From Klebsiella pneumoniae (GTDB lineage Bacteria; Desulfobacterota; Binatia; UBA12015): a stretch of 64,000 bases of DNA. Numbering within the stretch: the first letter of the stretch is position 1; each line of letters opens with the position of its first letter. The stretch covers positions 1 through 64,000 of the forward strand of contig CAMBZJ010000008.1 in NCBI GenBank assembly GCA_945872365.1, given 5' to 3'. The notes below the pieces were generated by a model. It saw nothing but the letters and a program-made list of their open reading frames with translations, made no database searches and was not told the origin of the DNA. The position numbers and the translations under genes were made by a program. Positions 48,327-56,228 of this stretch are shown here, in pieces.

Positions 48327-49706
48327 ATGGCCCGACGAAAGCCGACCCGCCCGATCCCCGCATCCCTCTCGCTTCCCTCGGGCGACGGGTCGCTGTCGCG
48401 CAGGGAGTTCCTCGCGGGAATCGCGGCCGCGACCGGCGCGCTCGCGCTCGGCGGTTGCGGCGACACCGCCTCCTCCGCGGGAGACGATCCCGAGGCGAGG
48501 CCCCTGCCCGCGCCCGGCGCCTCCGGCATCGAGCACGTCATCGTCCTGATGATGGAGAACCGCTCCTTCGACCACTTCCTCGGCTGGGTACCGGGTGCCG
48601 ATGGCGTGCAGGAAGGCCTGCGCTACGCCGACAAGTCGGGCCTCGTGCATCCCACGTTCCCGCTCGCTCCGGACTTCCAGAACTGCCGTTTCCGCGATCC
48701 CGACCACTCCTATGCGGGAGGACGCGAGCAGTTCGCCGACGGTACCAACGACGGCTGGCTTCTCGCGGGCACCGACGACGTCTTCCCGATCGGCTACTAC
48801 GAGCAGGGCGACCTCGCGTTCCTCGGCTCCGCCGTGCCCGCGTGGACCACGCTCGACCGCTACTTCTGCGCAATCCTCGGACCGACCTACCCCAATCGCA
48901 TCTTCATGCACGCGGCCCAGACCGACCGCAGGCGCAACACCTACGACGTCTCGACGCTGCCGACGATCTGGGATCGGCTCGCCGCGGCCGGCTTGACCGG
49001 TCGCTACTACTACAGCGACCTGCCGGTGACCGCGCTGTGGGGCGGGGCCCTCTCCGGCATCTCCACCCCGATCGACGCGTTCTTCGAGGATGCCGCCGCC
49101 GGACGACTGCCGCACGTGTCCTTCGTCGATCCGGAGTTCGTCGGCGAGGGGCAGGGCGTCTCCAACGACGACCACCCGATGGCCGACGTGCGCAACGGCC
49201 AGGCGCTCCTGAACCGTATCTACGAAGCGGTCGTCTCGAGCCCGAACTGGCCCGGGACGGTGCTGGTCGTCAACTACGACGAGTGGGGCGGCTTCTACGA
49301 CCACGTGCCGCCGCCGCTCGCCCCGCGCACCGCGTGGGACGAGACGATCGCCAACGACGGACGCCTCGGATTCCGCGTGCCCTCGCTGGTCGTGTCGCCT
49401 TTCGCGCGACGCGGTTTCGTGGGCCATGCGCAGTACGACCACACCTCGGTGCTCGCGATGATCGAGTGGCGCTGGGGGCTCGAAGCGCTCTCGGCCCGCG
49501 ACGCGAGCGCGAATAACCTGGCCGCGGTGCTCGACTTCGCCCACCCGGACACGCGGGCCCCCCGCTTCGATGTACCGAGCGGCCCCTTCGGCAGCGCCTG
49601 CGGAACCGGTGGCGCCGAACTTGCCGCGAACGCAGCATCCGCCATCCGCCCGGAACTCGCCGGCCTCGCCGAGCTCGCCGCCCGCTACGGGTTCCGCCGC
49701 CGCTGA
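48327..49706 (+). CDS. Tat-exported phospholipase C/acid phosphatase-family phosphoesterase
   Basis: The 459-residue enzyme begins with a twin-arginine signal (SRREFLAG) whose hydrophobic core ends in a lipobox-like LALGGC, so it may be a Tat lipoprotein. The phosphoesterase domain has the metal/nucleophile motif GIEHVIVLMMENRSFDHFLG, DYDEWGGFYDHV-type site (NYDEWGGFYDHVPPP), and VSPFARRGFVGHAQYDHTSVLAMIEWRWGL. Homologues hydrolyse phosphatidylcholine or phosphomonoesters. It is divergent from the cyclophilin gene; the 59-base gap contains TAATAT but no matched -35. Confidence 0.92.
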   Translation: MARRKPTRPIPASLSLPSGDGSLSRREFLAGIAAATGALALGGCGDTASSAGDDPEARPLPAPGASGIEHVIVLMMENRSFDHFLGWVPGADGVQEGLRYADKSGLVHPTFPLAPDFQNCRFRDPDHSYAGGREQFADGTNDGWLLAGTDDVFPIGYYEQGDLAFLGSAVPAWTTLDRYFCAILGPTYPNRIFMHAAQTDRRRNTYDVSTLPTIWDRLAAAGLTGRYYYSDLPVTALWGGALSGISTPIDAFFEDAAAGRLPHVSFVDPEFVGEGQGVSNDDHPMADVRNGQALLNRIYEAVVSSPNWPGTVLVVNYDEWGGFYDHVPPPLAPRTAWDETIANDGRLGFRVPSLVVSPFARRGFVGHAQYDHTSVLAMIEWRWGLEALSARDASANNLAAVLDFAHPDTRAPRFDVPSGPFGSACGTGGAELAANAASAIRPELAGLAELAARYGFRRR

Positions 49707-49708
49707 TC

Positions 49709-49740
49709 GTCCGCACGGCGGACCGCGCCGCGGCCGCGGC
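49709..49740. terminator. Hairpin and palindrome between convergent phospholipase and CobS-like genes
   Basis: GTCCGC (49709-49714) and GCGGAC (49718-49723) form a tight hairpin with a three-base loop just after the phospholipase stop. The 14-base perfect palindrome GCCGCGGCCGCGGC follows at 49727-49740. Together they fill most of the 54-base convergent gap. Terminator function is inferred from position. Confidence 0.4.
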
Positions 49741-49760
49741 TGCACGGCGAGCGCGGGTCT

Positions 49761-50621
49761 TCAGCCCGCCGCGAGGGCCCGCGCGAGCAGCGCACAGAGC
49801 ACGAGCACGGTCGTCTCGGCGAGTTCACCGCCGGCCTCGATCGAGACCCGGCTCGCGCCGCCGCGGCGATGCGCGAGGATGCGCAGCCCGATCGTCTGCG
49901 CGGCGACCGCGAAGAGCAGCCCCAGTCCCACCGCGTTGGCGAGCGCGAGCGTCATCGCCATGGCGCTCACGCTCGCGTTGCCGAATTCACGGAAGGTGCA
50001 GCCGCGACAAAGCGTCGCGGCGAACCCGTCCCCGGGACGTGGGATCGAGCCGTAGGCCTGCACGACCAGCGCCCAGCGTCCGAGCAGCGCGGCGAGCACG
50101 ACCGCGATCCCGAGTGCCCGGCCGGCGAGCGCCGCGACGGCCAGCGCCTTGGCGACCAGCAGGAGCGCCGTCGCGAGACTCCCTGCGGCGAGGGCCCCGG
50201 CCCCGGGCACGCCCCTCGCGTCGGCATCGGCGTCGACGTCCGAGAGCCCGGCTTCCGCGACGAGACCACCGTCGACCGGTCCTTCGTCGGGGGTTTTTCC
50301 CGCGTCACCGGAGACCAGGGCCGCGATTCCGAGCAGTACCGCGCGCGGTCCACCTCCCCCCTGCAGGAGGGCAAGCGCGCCCACGACGAGTGGAGCGACC
50401 AGCACGGCCGGCAAGAAGGCGCCCGCCCCCCGTTCGATCGCCGCGACCAGCAACCCATACAGGAGGCCCAGTGCCGGGAAGAAAAGCGTCCCGTGCGCGA
50501 GGTCCGCGCTCGCCGACTCGTCGAGTCCGGCGAGCCATCGCACGGCCGCGCGCAGCGCCGGCAGGAACGGAAAAGGGGCCTCGCGCACCGATGCCGATTC
50601 CTGCTGCGCCTCGTCGTCCAT
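49761..50621 (-). CDS. Divergent CobS-like (cobalamin 5'-phosphate synthase family) membrane protein
   Basis: The 286-residue protein has about six helices. The order of segments recalls adenosylcobinamide-GDP ribazoletransferase (CobS): an N-terminal FLPALRAAVRWL region, LGRWALVVQAYGSIPRPGDG in the middle and RRGGASRVSIEAGGELAETTVLVL at the end, where CobS has a GxTGDxxGAxxE motif. The hallmark DGLADTxDG stretch is not recognisable; GDAGKTPDEGPVDGGL occupies its place. No other cob gene is nearby. The function should be considered unproven. ATG 50621 was chosen. Confidence 0.5.
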   Translation of the reverse strand: MDDEAQQESASVREAPFPFLPALRAAVRWLAGLDESASADLAHGTLFFPALGLLYGLLVAAIERGAGAFLPAVLVAPLVVGALALLQGGGGPRAVLLGIAALVSGDAGKTPDEGPVDGGLVAEAGLSDVDADADARGVPGAGALAAGSLATALLLVAKALAVAALAGRALGIAVVLAALLGRWALVVQAYGSIPRPGDGFAATLCRGCTFREFGNASVSAMAMTLALANAVGLGLLFAVAAQTIGLRILAHRRGGASRVSIEAGGELAETTVLVLCALLARALAAG

Positions 50622-50664
50622 CGAGCCCAGCGATAGCGTGCCGCGGCGCCGCGGCAAGGCGGTC

Positions 50665-51756
50665 TCAGGCCCCGAGCCCGTCGAACCAATCGAGGATGCG
50701 CACGTTCTCCGAGCGCGGGTAGGTATGCGAGAGATCCGCGATCTCGCGGTAGACGACAGCGGCCCCGGCCGCGCGCAGCGTCGCATGGGTCTCGCGGGCC
50801 ATCTCCACCGGGAACAGGAAATCCCTCGCCCCGTGCACCAGGTAGATCGGCATGCCGCGCGCGCGACCGAGGTTGCCGAGGGCCTCGTTCACCGGGTGCA
50901 GCACGCCGCAGAGCGGCGCGATCGCCCGGTAGACGCCAGGGTGGGCGAGGCCGTAGACGAGCGCGAAGGTGGCGCCGTCCGAGAGCCCGGTGAGCAGGAT
51001 GCGCCGACGATCGATCGGCCAGCGGTTCGCGATCCAGCCGAGGATCGAGAGCAGGCCTTCGCCCTCGATCGCGCCCCAGGTCTGGTCCACCGCGGTGGGT
51101 GCGACCAGCATCCAATCGCGGCTGCGCGCCTCCCGCAGCCAGGTCCAGAGGAAGTCGCGACCGTTGCCCGACCCGCCGTGCAGGGCGACGAGCAGCGGAC
51201 GCGGTCGCTCGGGCGCACGCCCCTCCGGCACGTAGAGCGAGAAGCCGCCGTGGTGGCCGCTCGGCCCGACGTGGACGAGTCCGGTCGCGGGCCCCTCGGC
51301 GTCGGCACGACGCGGCGCTCGATCCGGCACGATCGCCCCCGGCAGATCCCAGAAGCGGGCGAACGACGGGAGCGTCGCGCGCAAACCGTAGAAGCATTCC
51401 TGGGCGCGCGCGGCATGGTGGAGGGCTGCGAGCACGCGTTCGATCCGCGCGAGGGGCGGCGCCGATGACAGCGACGACAGGGCTTCGCAGGATCGCTCGG
51501 TGTCCGCGAAGCCGGAGTCGAAGCGCTCGGCCCACGGAGCGAGTCCGGCGGGCGTTCGTGCCGCGTCGAGCGCACGCCGGACGCTGCGGAACAGCGGCGC
51601 ATGGACGCTCTCGGCACGGGCGGCGATTTCGTCGAGGATGTCGGGCGACAGGCGCTCCCCGCTGGACTCCAGCCAGAGGAGGAAGTCCCGTGCCCCGTGG
51701 GCCGCCGCGAGAGCCGATCGCAGGTAGCCCTTCTCTTCCGGACCGAAATCGCCCAT
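50665..51756 (-). CDS. Alpha/beta-hydrolase, esterase/PHB-depolymerase-like
   Basis: In this 363-residue protein the hydrolase lies in the C-terminal half (about 170-363). The oxyanion loop is LLVALHGGSGNG, the nucleophile elbow GLSDGATFA, the Asp is in LVHGARDFLFP and the His in DLSHTYP. The first 165 residues are a helical domain with no match I recognise. No signal peptide is visible, so it is probably cytoplasmic. Substrate is unknown. Confidence 0.8.
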   Translation of the reverse strand: MGDFGPEEKGYLRSALAAAHGARDFLLWLESSGERLSPDILDEIAARAESVHAPLFRSVRRALDAARTPAGLAPWAERFDSGFADTERSCEALSSLSSAPPLARIERVLAALHHAARAQECFYGLRATLPSFARFWDLPGAIVPDRAPRRADAEGPATGLVHVGPSGHHGGFSLYVPEGRAPERPRPLLVALHGGSGNGRDFLWTWLREARSRDWMLVAPTAVDQTWGAIEGEGLLSILGWIANRWPIDRRRILLTGLSDGATFALVYGLAHPGVYRAIAPLCGVLHPVNEALGNLGRARGMPIYLVHGARDFLFPVEMARETHATLRAAGAAVVYREIADLSHTYPRSENVRILDWFDGLGA

Positions 51757-51811
51757 TCCGCTCCCAGATTGCGCCACTCCCGGGCCCGAGGAAAGAGCGC
51801 TAAGGAAGGGA

Positions 51812-52537
51812 ATGCCTGCGCAGGACGAACGAGATCCTTCCGGCGTCGATCCGCGGGTGCTCGCGGCCCGCCTCCGGCTCCGCGAGCGCTTCCTGGAGCG
51901 CACCGCCGCGACGCCTTCGCTCTCCGACCCCGGCCCCCTCGGACACGGGCCGCCGAACCGACACGGGATGCCGAAGCTGCCACCGGGCCAGACGGCGGCA
52001 AAGCCGGGCAAGTGGCCGGTGCTCGACCTCGGCATCACGCCGGACCTCACCGAGTCGAACTGGACGCTGCGGGTGGACGGCGCCTGCGCGAACCCGTTCG
52101 TCCTCGACTGGCAGGGCCTGCTCGCCCTGGAGCAGGTCGACGACACGAGCGATTTCCACTGCGTCACCGGCTGGTCGCGTCTCGACGTCCCGTGGCGCGG
52201 CGTGCGCCTGTCCACCGTGTGCGCCCTCGCGCTGCCCGACGATGCGGCGACCCACGTCCTCTGCCACGGCCACGACGGCTACTCGACGAACCTGCCGCTC
52301 GCCGAGGCGCTGAAGGACGACGTGCTGCTCGTCCACGGTGCCGACGGACGGCCGCTCGCGCTCGAACACGGCGGGCCGGTCCGCATGATCACGCCGCAGC
52401 TCTGGGCCTGGAAGGGGGCCAAGTGGATCGCGCGGCTGGAGTTGCTGCCCGGGGACCAGCCCGGCTTCTGGGAGCGCAACGGCTATTCCAACACGGCCCA
52501 CCCCTGGCGCGACGATCGCTACTCACGCCTGCGCTGA
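51812..52537 (+). CDS. Sulfite-oxidase-fold molybdopterin oxidoreductase, cytoplasmic
   Basis: The 241-residue protein is an Oxidored_molyb (YedY/MsrP-like) domain. WTLRVDGACANPFVLDWQGLLAL leads to the Mo-ligand Cys117 in DFHCVTGWS, then WRGVRLSTV and VRMITPQLWAWKGAKWIARLEL. MsrP homologues are Tat-exported; this one has no signal peptide, and instead a charged N-terminal extension of about 70 residues. A cytoplasmic redox role is inferred. It is divergent from the esterase gene. Confidence 0.88.
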   Translation: MPAQDERDPSGVDPRVLAARLRLRERFLERTAATPSLSDPGPLGHGPPNRHGMPKLPPGQTAAKPGKWPVLDLGITPDLTESNWTLRVDGACANPFVLDWQGLLALEQVDDTSDFHCVTGWSRLDVPWRGVRLSTVCALALPDDAATHVLCHGHDGYSTNLPLAEALKDDVLLVHGADGRPLALEHGGPVRMITPQLWAWKGAKWIARLELLPGDQPGFWERNGYSNTAHPWRDDRYSRLR

Positions 52538-52572
52538 GCAGCGACCGAGACGCGCGAACGGCGCGCGCGACG

Positions 52573-52618
52573 GCCGCCCCCTCGCACGCGACCGCGGGGC
52601 GGCGAAAAAAATCGCCGC
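52573..52618 (+). other. Two overlapping, mutually exclusive hairpins
   Basis: GCCGCCCC (52573-52580) pairs with GGGGCGGC (52596-52603). GCGGCGA (52599-52605) alternatively pairs with TCGCCGC (52612-52618) around a six-A loop. The two stems share bases 52599-52603. The element is after the oxidoreductase stop and 58 bases before the next small gene. A terminator or a switch-like leader are both possible. Confidence 0.35.
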
Positions 52619-52676
52619 TTCGGGGTGCGAAGGACTCGATCCGGGCGAATCCGGCGTTACGATCCGCGGCGGGTCC

Positions 52677-52943
52677 ATGGGAACCGATCGGGAAGACGGC
52701 CGCTTCGAAGGCCAAAGTGCCGACCGCGGGAGTCCTGCGGCGACCGACGTCGCGGCGACCGGAAAGGTCGAGGCGGGCGAACTGCCGGTCCGGATCCGGC
52801 CCGCCGTGGCCGTGGTGCTGGCAATCGGGGCCGTGATCTCGGTCGCCTCGTTCATCCTCGATCCCCCGCCGGAGATCCGCTACGGTCTGGTCGGCTTGAT
52901 CGCCGTCCTTTACTTCCTGACCAAGGTTCGCCATTGGCTCTGA
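52677..52943 (+). CDS. Small two-helix membrane protein, unknown
   Basis: The 88-residue protein has a charged N-terminal third and two hydrophobic segments (AVAVVLAIGAVISVASFIL and YGLVGLIAVLYFLTKVRHWL). No family is recognised. The start ATG has no strong ribosome-binding site. It is kept because the two helices and the codon use look real. Confidence 0.5.
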   Translation: MGTDREDGRFEGQSADRGSPAATDVAATGKVEAGELPVRIRPAVAVVLAIGAVISVASFILDPPPEIRYGLVGLIAVLYFLTKVRHWL

Positions 52944-53006
52944 GACCCGGGGCCGGCCGGGATCGGAGCGAGCGCCCGTTCGGGGTGTGCGGAGAGCGGA
53001 CGAACG

Positions 53007-53741
53007 ATGCAGCCACGGCCTGAAACCGCGCGACATATCGACGAGATCGGCACGAAGCTCTTCGCCGGACTCGGCAGCAACGCGATCTCGGTCGAAGTCT
53101 ATGGCAGTGCCGCGAGCGACGACTTCGCCCCGCGACACTCCGACGTCAACCTGTTCATCGCCCTCCATAACGTCTCGTTCGCCGATCTCCGCCTGATCGG
53201 CACCGTGCTCCAGCGCGAGTCGGACCGGCTCGGGCTGCGCTTCGCCACCCCGCTGGTGGTCCGCCCGGACTTCCTCGATACCGCCGGCGACTCCTTCCCG
53301 ATCGAACTCACCGACATGCGCCTGCGCCATCGCCTGCTCGCCGGGGCGGACCTGATCCCCCGGCTGCTCATCCCGGCGGAGGCGCTGCGCACCGCGGCCG
53401 AGCGCGAGGCCCGGACCACCCTGCTGCGCCTGCACAGCCTCGCGATCCACCGGCCGCAGGACTTCCACGTGCGCGAGGCGCTGGCCCAACTCGTCTCTGC
53501 CGTGGTGGTCATCTGCAGCGCGCGCCTCGACGCGCCGACGATGCGCTTGCCGCGGCAGCCGGAATTGCTGCGCCGAACGAGCGAGCAGGCCGGCGTGAAC
53601 CTCTCGCACTTCGAGCAGCTCCACGAGATGCGCGAAGGCCGACGCGCCTGGCCCGAGGATCTCGATCTCGACCGGTTCCTCGACGCCCTGATCGACGAGA
53701 TGGAGGCCCTGGTCCGGGCGATCGATGCGCACCGCGTCTGA
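53007..53741 (+). CDS. Nucleotidyltransferase-fold protein (possibly inactive)
   Basis: The 244-residue protein has a pol-beta-type nucleotidyltransferase domain: VYGSAASDDF (Gly33-Ser34) and SDVNLFI, in which the second metal Asp of the usual DxD is Asn48. A helical domain follows, as in kanamycin-nucleotidyltransferase-like proteins. Such D-to-N forms are common in this sub-group and activity is unclear. Its end overlaps the TPM gene by 17 bases. Confidence 0.75.
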   Translation: MQPRPETARHIDEIGTKLFAGLGSNAISVEVYGSAASDDFAPRHSDVNLFIALHNVSFADLRLIGTVLQRESDRLGLRFATPLVVRPDFLDTAGDSFPIELTDMRLRHRLLAGADLIPRLLIPAEALRTAAEREARTTLLRLHSLAIHRPQDFHVREALAQLVSAVVVICSARLDAPTMRLPRQPELLRRTSEQAGVNLSHFEQLHEMREGRRAWPEDLDLDRFLDALIDEMEALVRAIDAHRV

Positions 53742-54621
53742 GATCGCCGCGAAGGATCCGCGCCGCGCGCGCCGATCCCGACTCTCCCCGCTCGCCGGAC
53801 TGCTCGCGGTCGCGGCGCTGGCGTGGCTGCCCCTCGTCTCGCCGCGTCCCGCAGCGGCCCAGGCAAAGCACATCGACGTGCCCCCGCCCGGGGGCTTCGT
53901 GTCGGACTTCGCCGGGGTGGTCGAGCCGGCGACCCGGCAACGGCTCGAACTCCTGATCCAGGAACTCAAGCAGAAGACCGGGGCCGAGATCGCCGTCGTG
54001 ACGCTGCGCTCGACGCAGCCCGAGACCATCGACGATTACGCGATGGCGATCGCCGAGCGCTGGAAGCCCGGCGTCGCCGGCAAGGACAACGGCGTCGTCT
54101 TCCTGGTCGCGACGGACGACCGCAAGATGCACATCCTGACGGGCTACGGGGTCGAGGGCCCCCTGCCCGACGGCAAGGTCGGGGCGATCCGAGACCAGCT
54201 GGTGGTCCCGGCGTTCCGGCAGGGCGACTTCTCCCGCGGCATCTCCGACGCGACGATGGCGCTCGCGGGCGCGATCGCGAACGACGCCGGGGTCACGCTC
54301 ACCGGACTGCCCAAGCGCACGCGCGCCGCACCGCAGGAGATCAGCCTGTTCCAGTTGCTGTTCCTGCTCCTGCTCTTCTTCATCATCATGCGGCTCATGA
54401 TGGGAGCCGCTGGTCAGAACGCCCGGCCTGGTTACGGATACGATCCGCACGATCAGGGATTCTCGCGCTCCGGATGGCGGCGCGGTGGATTCGGCGGCGG
54501 CTTCGGCGGTGGCCTGGGCGGTGGATTCGGGGAGGTTTCGGGTGGCAGTGGAGGCTTTGGTGGATTCGGTGGATTCGGCGGCGGTCGCTTCGGAGGAGGC
54601 GGCGCCGGAGGGAGTTGGTGA
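53725..54621 (+). CDS. TPM-domain exported protein (YgcG-like)
   Basis: The 298-residue protein has a long basic n-region, a hydrophobic signal ending PAAAQA (about residue 46), and a TPM domain at about 55-180 (GFVSDFAGVVEPATRQRLELLI, KTGAEIAVVTL, DNGVVFLVATDDRKMHILTGYGVEG). A transmembrane helix follows at about 212-232. The last 55 residues are almost entirely Gly, Phe, Ser and Arg repeats. TPM proteins are often encoded with LemA, which follows one base later here. Confidence 0.9.
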   Translation: MRTASEIAAKDPRRARRSRLSPLAGLLAVAALAWLPLVSPRPAAAQAKHIDVPPPGGFVSDFAGVVEPATRQRLELLIQELKQKTGAEIAVVTLRSTQPETIDDYAMAIAERWKPGVAGKDNGVVFLVATDDRKMHILTGYGVEGPLPDGKVGAIRDQLVVPAFRQGDFSRGISDATMALAGAIANDAGVTLTGLPKRTRAAPQEISLFQLLFLLLLFFIIMRLMMGAAGQNARPGYGYDPHDQGFSRSGWRRGGFGGGFGGGLGGGFGEVSGGSGGFGGFGGFGGGRFGGGGAGGSW

Positions 54622-54622
54622 A

Positions 54623-55213
54623 ATGATGAACGATCGCAGAGGAAGAATCGGTCTGGGTTTCGCAGGTCGAGGGCTCGTCGCCCTCGCGGCCCTGATGCTG
54701 GGCTCACAGCTCGCCGGGTGCGGCTACAACACGCTCGTCTCGCAGAAGGAGGCGATCGGTGGCCAGTGGTCGCAGGTCGAGAACCAGTTGCAGCGGCGCA
54801 ATGACCTGATCCCGAACCTGGTCGAGGTGACCAAGGGTTACGCGACCCACGAGAAGGACGTCTTCGACAACATCGCCAAGGCCCGCGCGCAGATGCTCGG
54901 CGCGAAGACCAAGGACGCACAGATCGACGCCGCCAACTCCATGTCGGGCGCCCTCGGTCGGCTGCTCGCGCTCGCCGAGGCCTATCCGCAACTCAAGGCC
55001 GACACCCAGTTCGCGCGGCTCTCGGACGAACTCGCCGGCACCGAGAACCGGATCGCCACCGAACGGCGGCGCTACAACGACATGGTCCAGACGTTCAACA
55101 CGTCGGTGAAATCGCTGCCGACATCGCTCTGGGCGGGCTGGGCCGGCTTCCAGCCGGAGAAGTACTTCGAGGTCGCCCCCGGGGCGCAAGCTGTCCCGCA
55201 GGTCAAGTTCTAG
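54623..55213 (+). CDS. lemA: LemA-family lipoprotein
   Basis: The 196-residue protein has a signal ending in the lipobox QLAGC (Cys33) and a LemA four-helix domain: GQWSQVENQLQRRNDLIPNLVEVTKGYA, FDNIAKAR, NRIATERRRYNDMVQTFNT and the C-terminal GFQPEKYFEV. LemA proteins are conserved but poorly understood envelope proteins. It is coupled to the TPM gene. Two in-frame ATGs (54623, 54626) are equally possible. Downstream are two strong hairpins. Confidence 0.94.
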   Translation: MMNDRRGRIGLGFAGRGLVALAALMLGSQLAGCGYNTLVSQKEAIGGQWSQVENQLQRRNDLIPNLVEVTKGYATHEKDVFDNIAKARAQMLGAKTKDAQIDAANSMSGALGRLLALAEAYPQLKADTQFARLSDELAGTENRIATERRRYNDMVQTFNTSVKSLPTSLWAGWAGFQPEKYFEVAPGAQAVPQVKF

Positions 55214-55227
55214 GCGGCTCGACCGGC

Positions 55228-55250
55228 GCCGTGCGGGCCGCCCGCACGGC
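55228..55250. terminator. Perfect 10-bp hairpin after lemA
   Basis: GCCGTGCGGG (55228-55237) and CCCGCACGGC (55241-55250) form a perfect stem with a three-base loop, 15 bases after the lemA stop. No T-run follows. It is probably a terminator of the nucleotidyltransferase-TPM-lemA unit. Confidence 0.55.
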
Positions 55251-55261
55251 ACGCGGTCCGC

Positions 55262-55292
55262 GGACGCGCGGAGAATCGTCCTCCGCGCGTCC
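55262..55292. terminator. Perfect 12-bp hairpin between lemA and the TOPRIM gene
   Basis: GGACGCGCGGAG (55262-55273) and CTCCGCGCGTCC (55281-55292) are exact complements around a seven-base loop. The element is 12 bases beyond the first hairpin and 26 bases before the TOPRIM gene ATG, so it would lie in that gene's leader if transcribed from upstream. Confidence 0.5.
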
Positions 55293-55318
55293 ACCCGCCC
55301 GACACCCACCCCGACGCC

Positions 55319-56146
55319 ATGTCCTACGCCACGACGAATACGCGTCTAGCGGACTGCCGCGAACACGGCGCCGGCTCCGGCGCGGAGCTCTTCGTGGTCG
55401 AGGGCGAGTCGGCCTCCCGCGCGGTCGAGAGCGTGCGCGACGCACGCCTCCAGGCGGTGCTGCCGATGCAGGGCAAGCCGCTGAACGCGGTGAAGGCTTC
55501 GCGCAAGACGGTCGCTGCGAATGCGCTCTTCGCGGCCCTCGTCGAGGCGATAGGCACCGGTTGGGACGACGCCTTCGACCTCTCCGCCGCCCGCTACGAC
55601 CGGGTCGTGCTGCTGACCGATCCCGACGCCGATGGGATCCACTGCGGCGTGCTGCTGCTCATGTTCTTCCACCGCTGGATGCGCCCCTGGCTCGACGACG
55701 GACGCCTCCTCGCGGTGCAGGCGCCGATGTTCGAGATCGTGCCCGCGACCGGTGCGCCGATCCGCGCGTACACCGAGGAGGAGTACCGGGAGCAGCTCGA
55801 AGAACTCGGGCGTTCGGGGGCCGGGATCGAGTCGAAGATACGGCACCGCGGGCTCGGCAGCATCGACCCGGGTACGCTGCGGACGTGCTGCGTCGTGCCG
55901 GAGACGCGTCGGGCGTTCCGGCTCCGGGCGGAGGACGCGGTGGCGGCGATCGACGTGTTCGCGCCGGGGATGGGGGGAAAGGCCGCGGGCGGGCGCGAAG
56001 GTTCGGGGAGCAGTAAACTCGCAGGGGCGAAGAACTCCCTGCGCGACGGGCGGTCGGCGAAGGCGGACGCGCAGCAACTGCCGTTATTCGGGGAGGCGGG
56101 CAAGGCTCCGCGACGCGGATCGGGCGGACGAAACCAGAGTTCGTGA
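55319..56146 (+). CDS. Stand-alone GyrB/ParE C-terminal half (TOPRIM) protein
   Basis: The 275-residue protein corresponds to only the C-terminal half of a type IIA topoisomerase B subunit. RLADC and LFVVEGESAS carry the TOPRIM Glu, AVLPMQGKPLNAVKAS follows, and LTDPDADG keeps all three acidic metal residues. RHRGLGSIDPGTLRTCCVVPETRRAFRLRAED matches the GyrB C-terminus. The GHKL ATPase and transducer domains are absent, and the upstream 105 bases show no remnant. After the domain a Gly/Ser/Lys-rich tail contains QLPLF (253-257), which resembles the sliding-clamp-binding consensus QLxLF. The open frame and intact catalytic residues argue against decay. Function unknown. Confidence 0.8.
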   Translation: MSYATTNTRLADCREHGAGSGAELFVVEGESASRAVESVRDARLQAVLPMQGKPLNAVKASRKTVAANALFAALVEAIGTGWDDAFDLSAARYDRVVLLTDPDADGIHCGVLLLMFFHRWMRPWLDDGRLLAVQAPMFEIVPATGAPIRAYTEEEYREQLEELGRSGAGIESKIRHRGLGSIDPGTLRTCCVVPETRRAFRLRAEDAVAAIDVFAPGMGGKAAGGREGSGSSKLAGAKNSLRDGRSAKADAQQLPLFGEAGKAPRRGSGGRNQSS

Positions 56147-56228
56147 CGGGACGGACGACGACCGTGCGTTTCAGCGCGGCCGGTGTAAGCTCGCAGCCCG
56201 CGGACATCCAGCTCAACCGGAGGCCTTC

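Noticed and set aside
55319-56146. Calling the TOPRIM gene a decayed gyrB fragment.
   Set aside because: Frame, start, stop and all catalytic residues are intact, there is an added structured motif in the tail, and no remnant of the missing half lies upstream.
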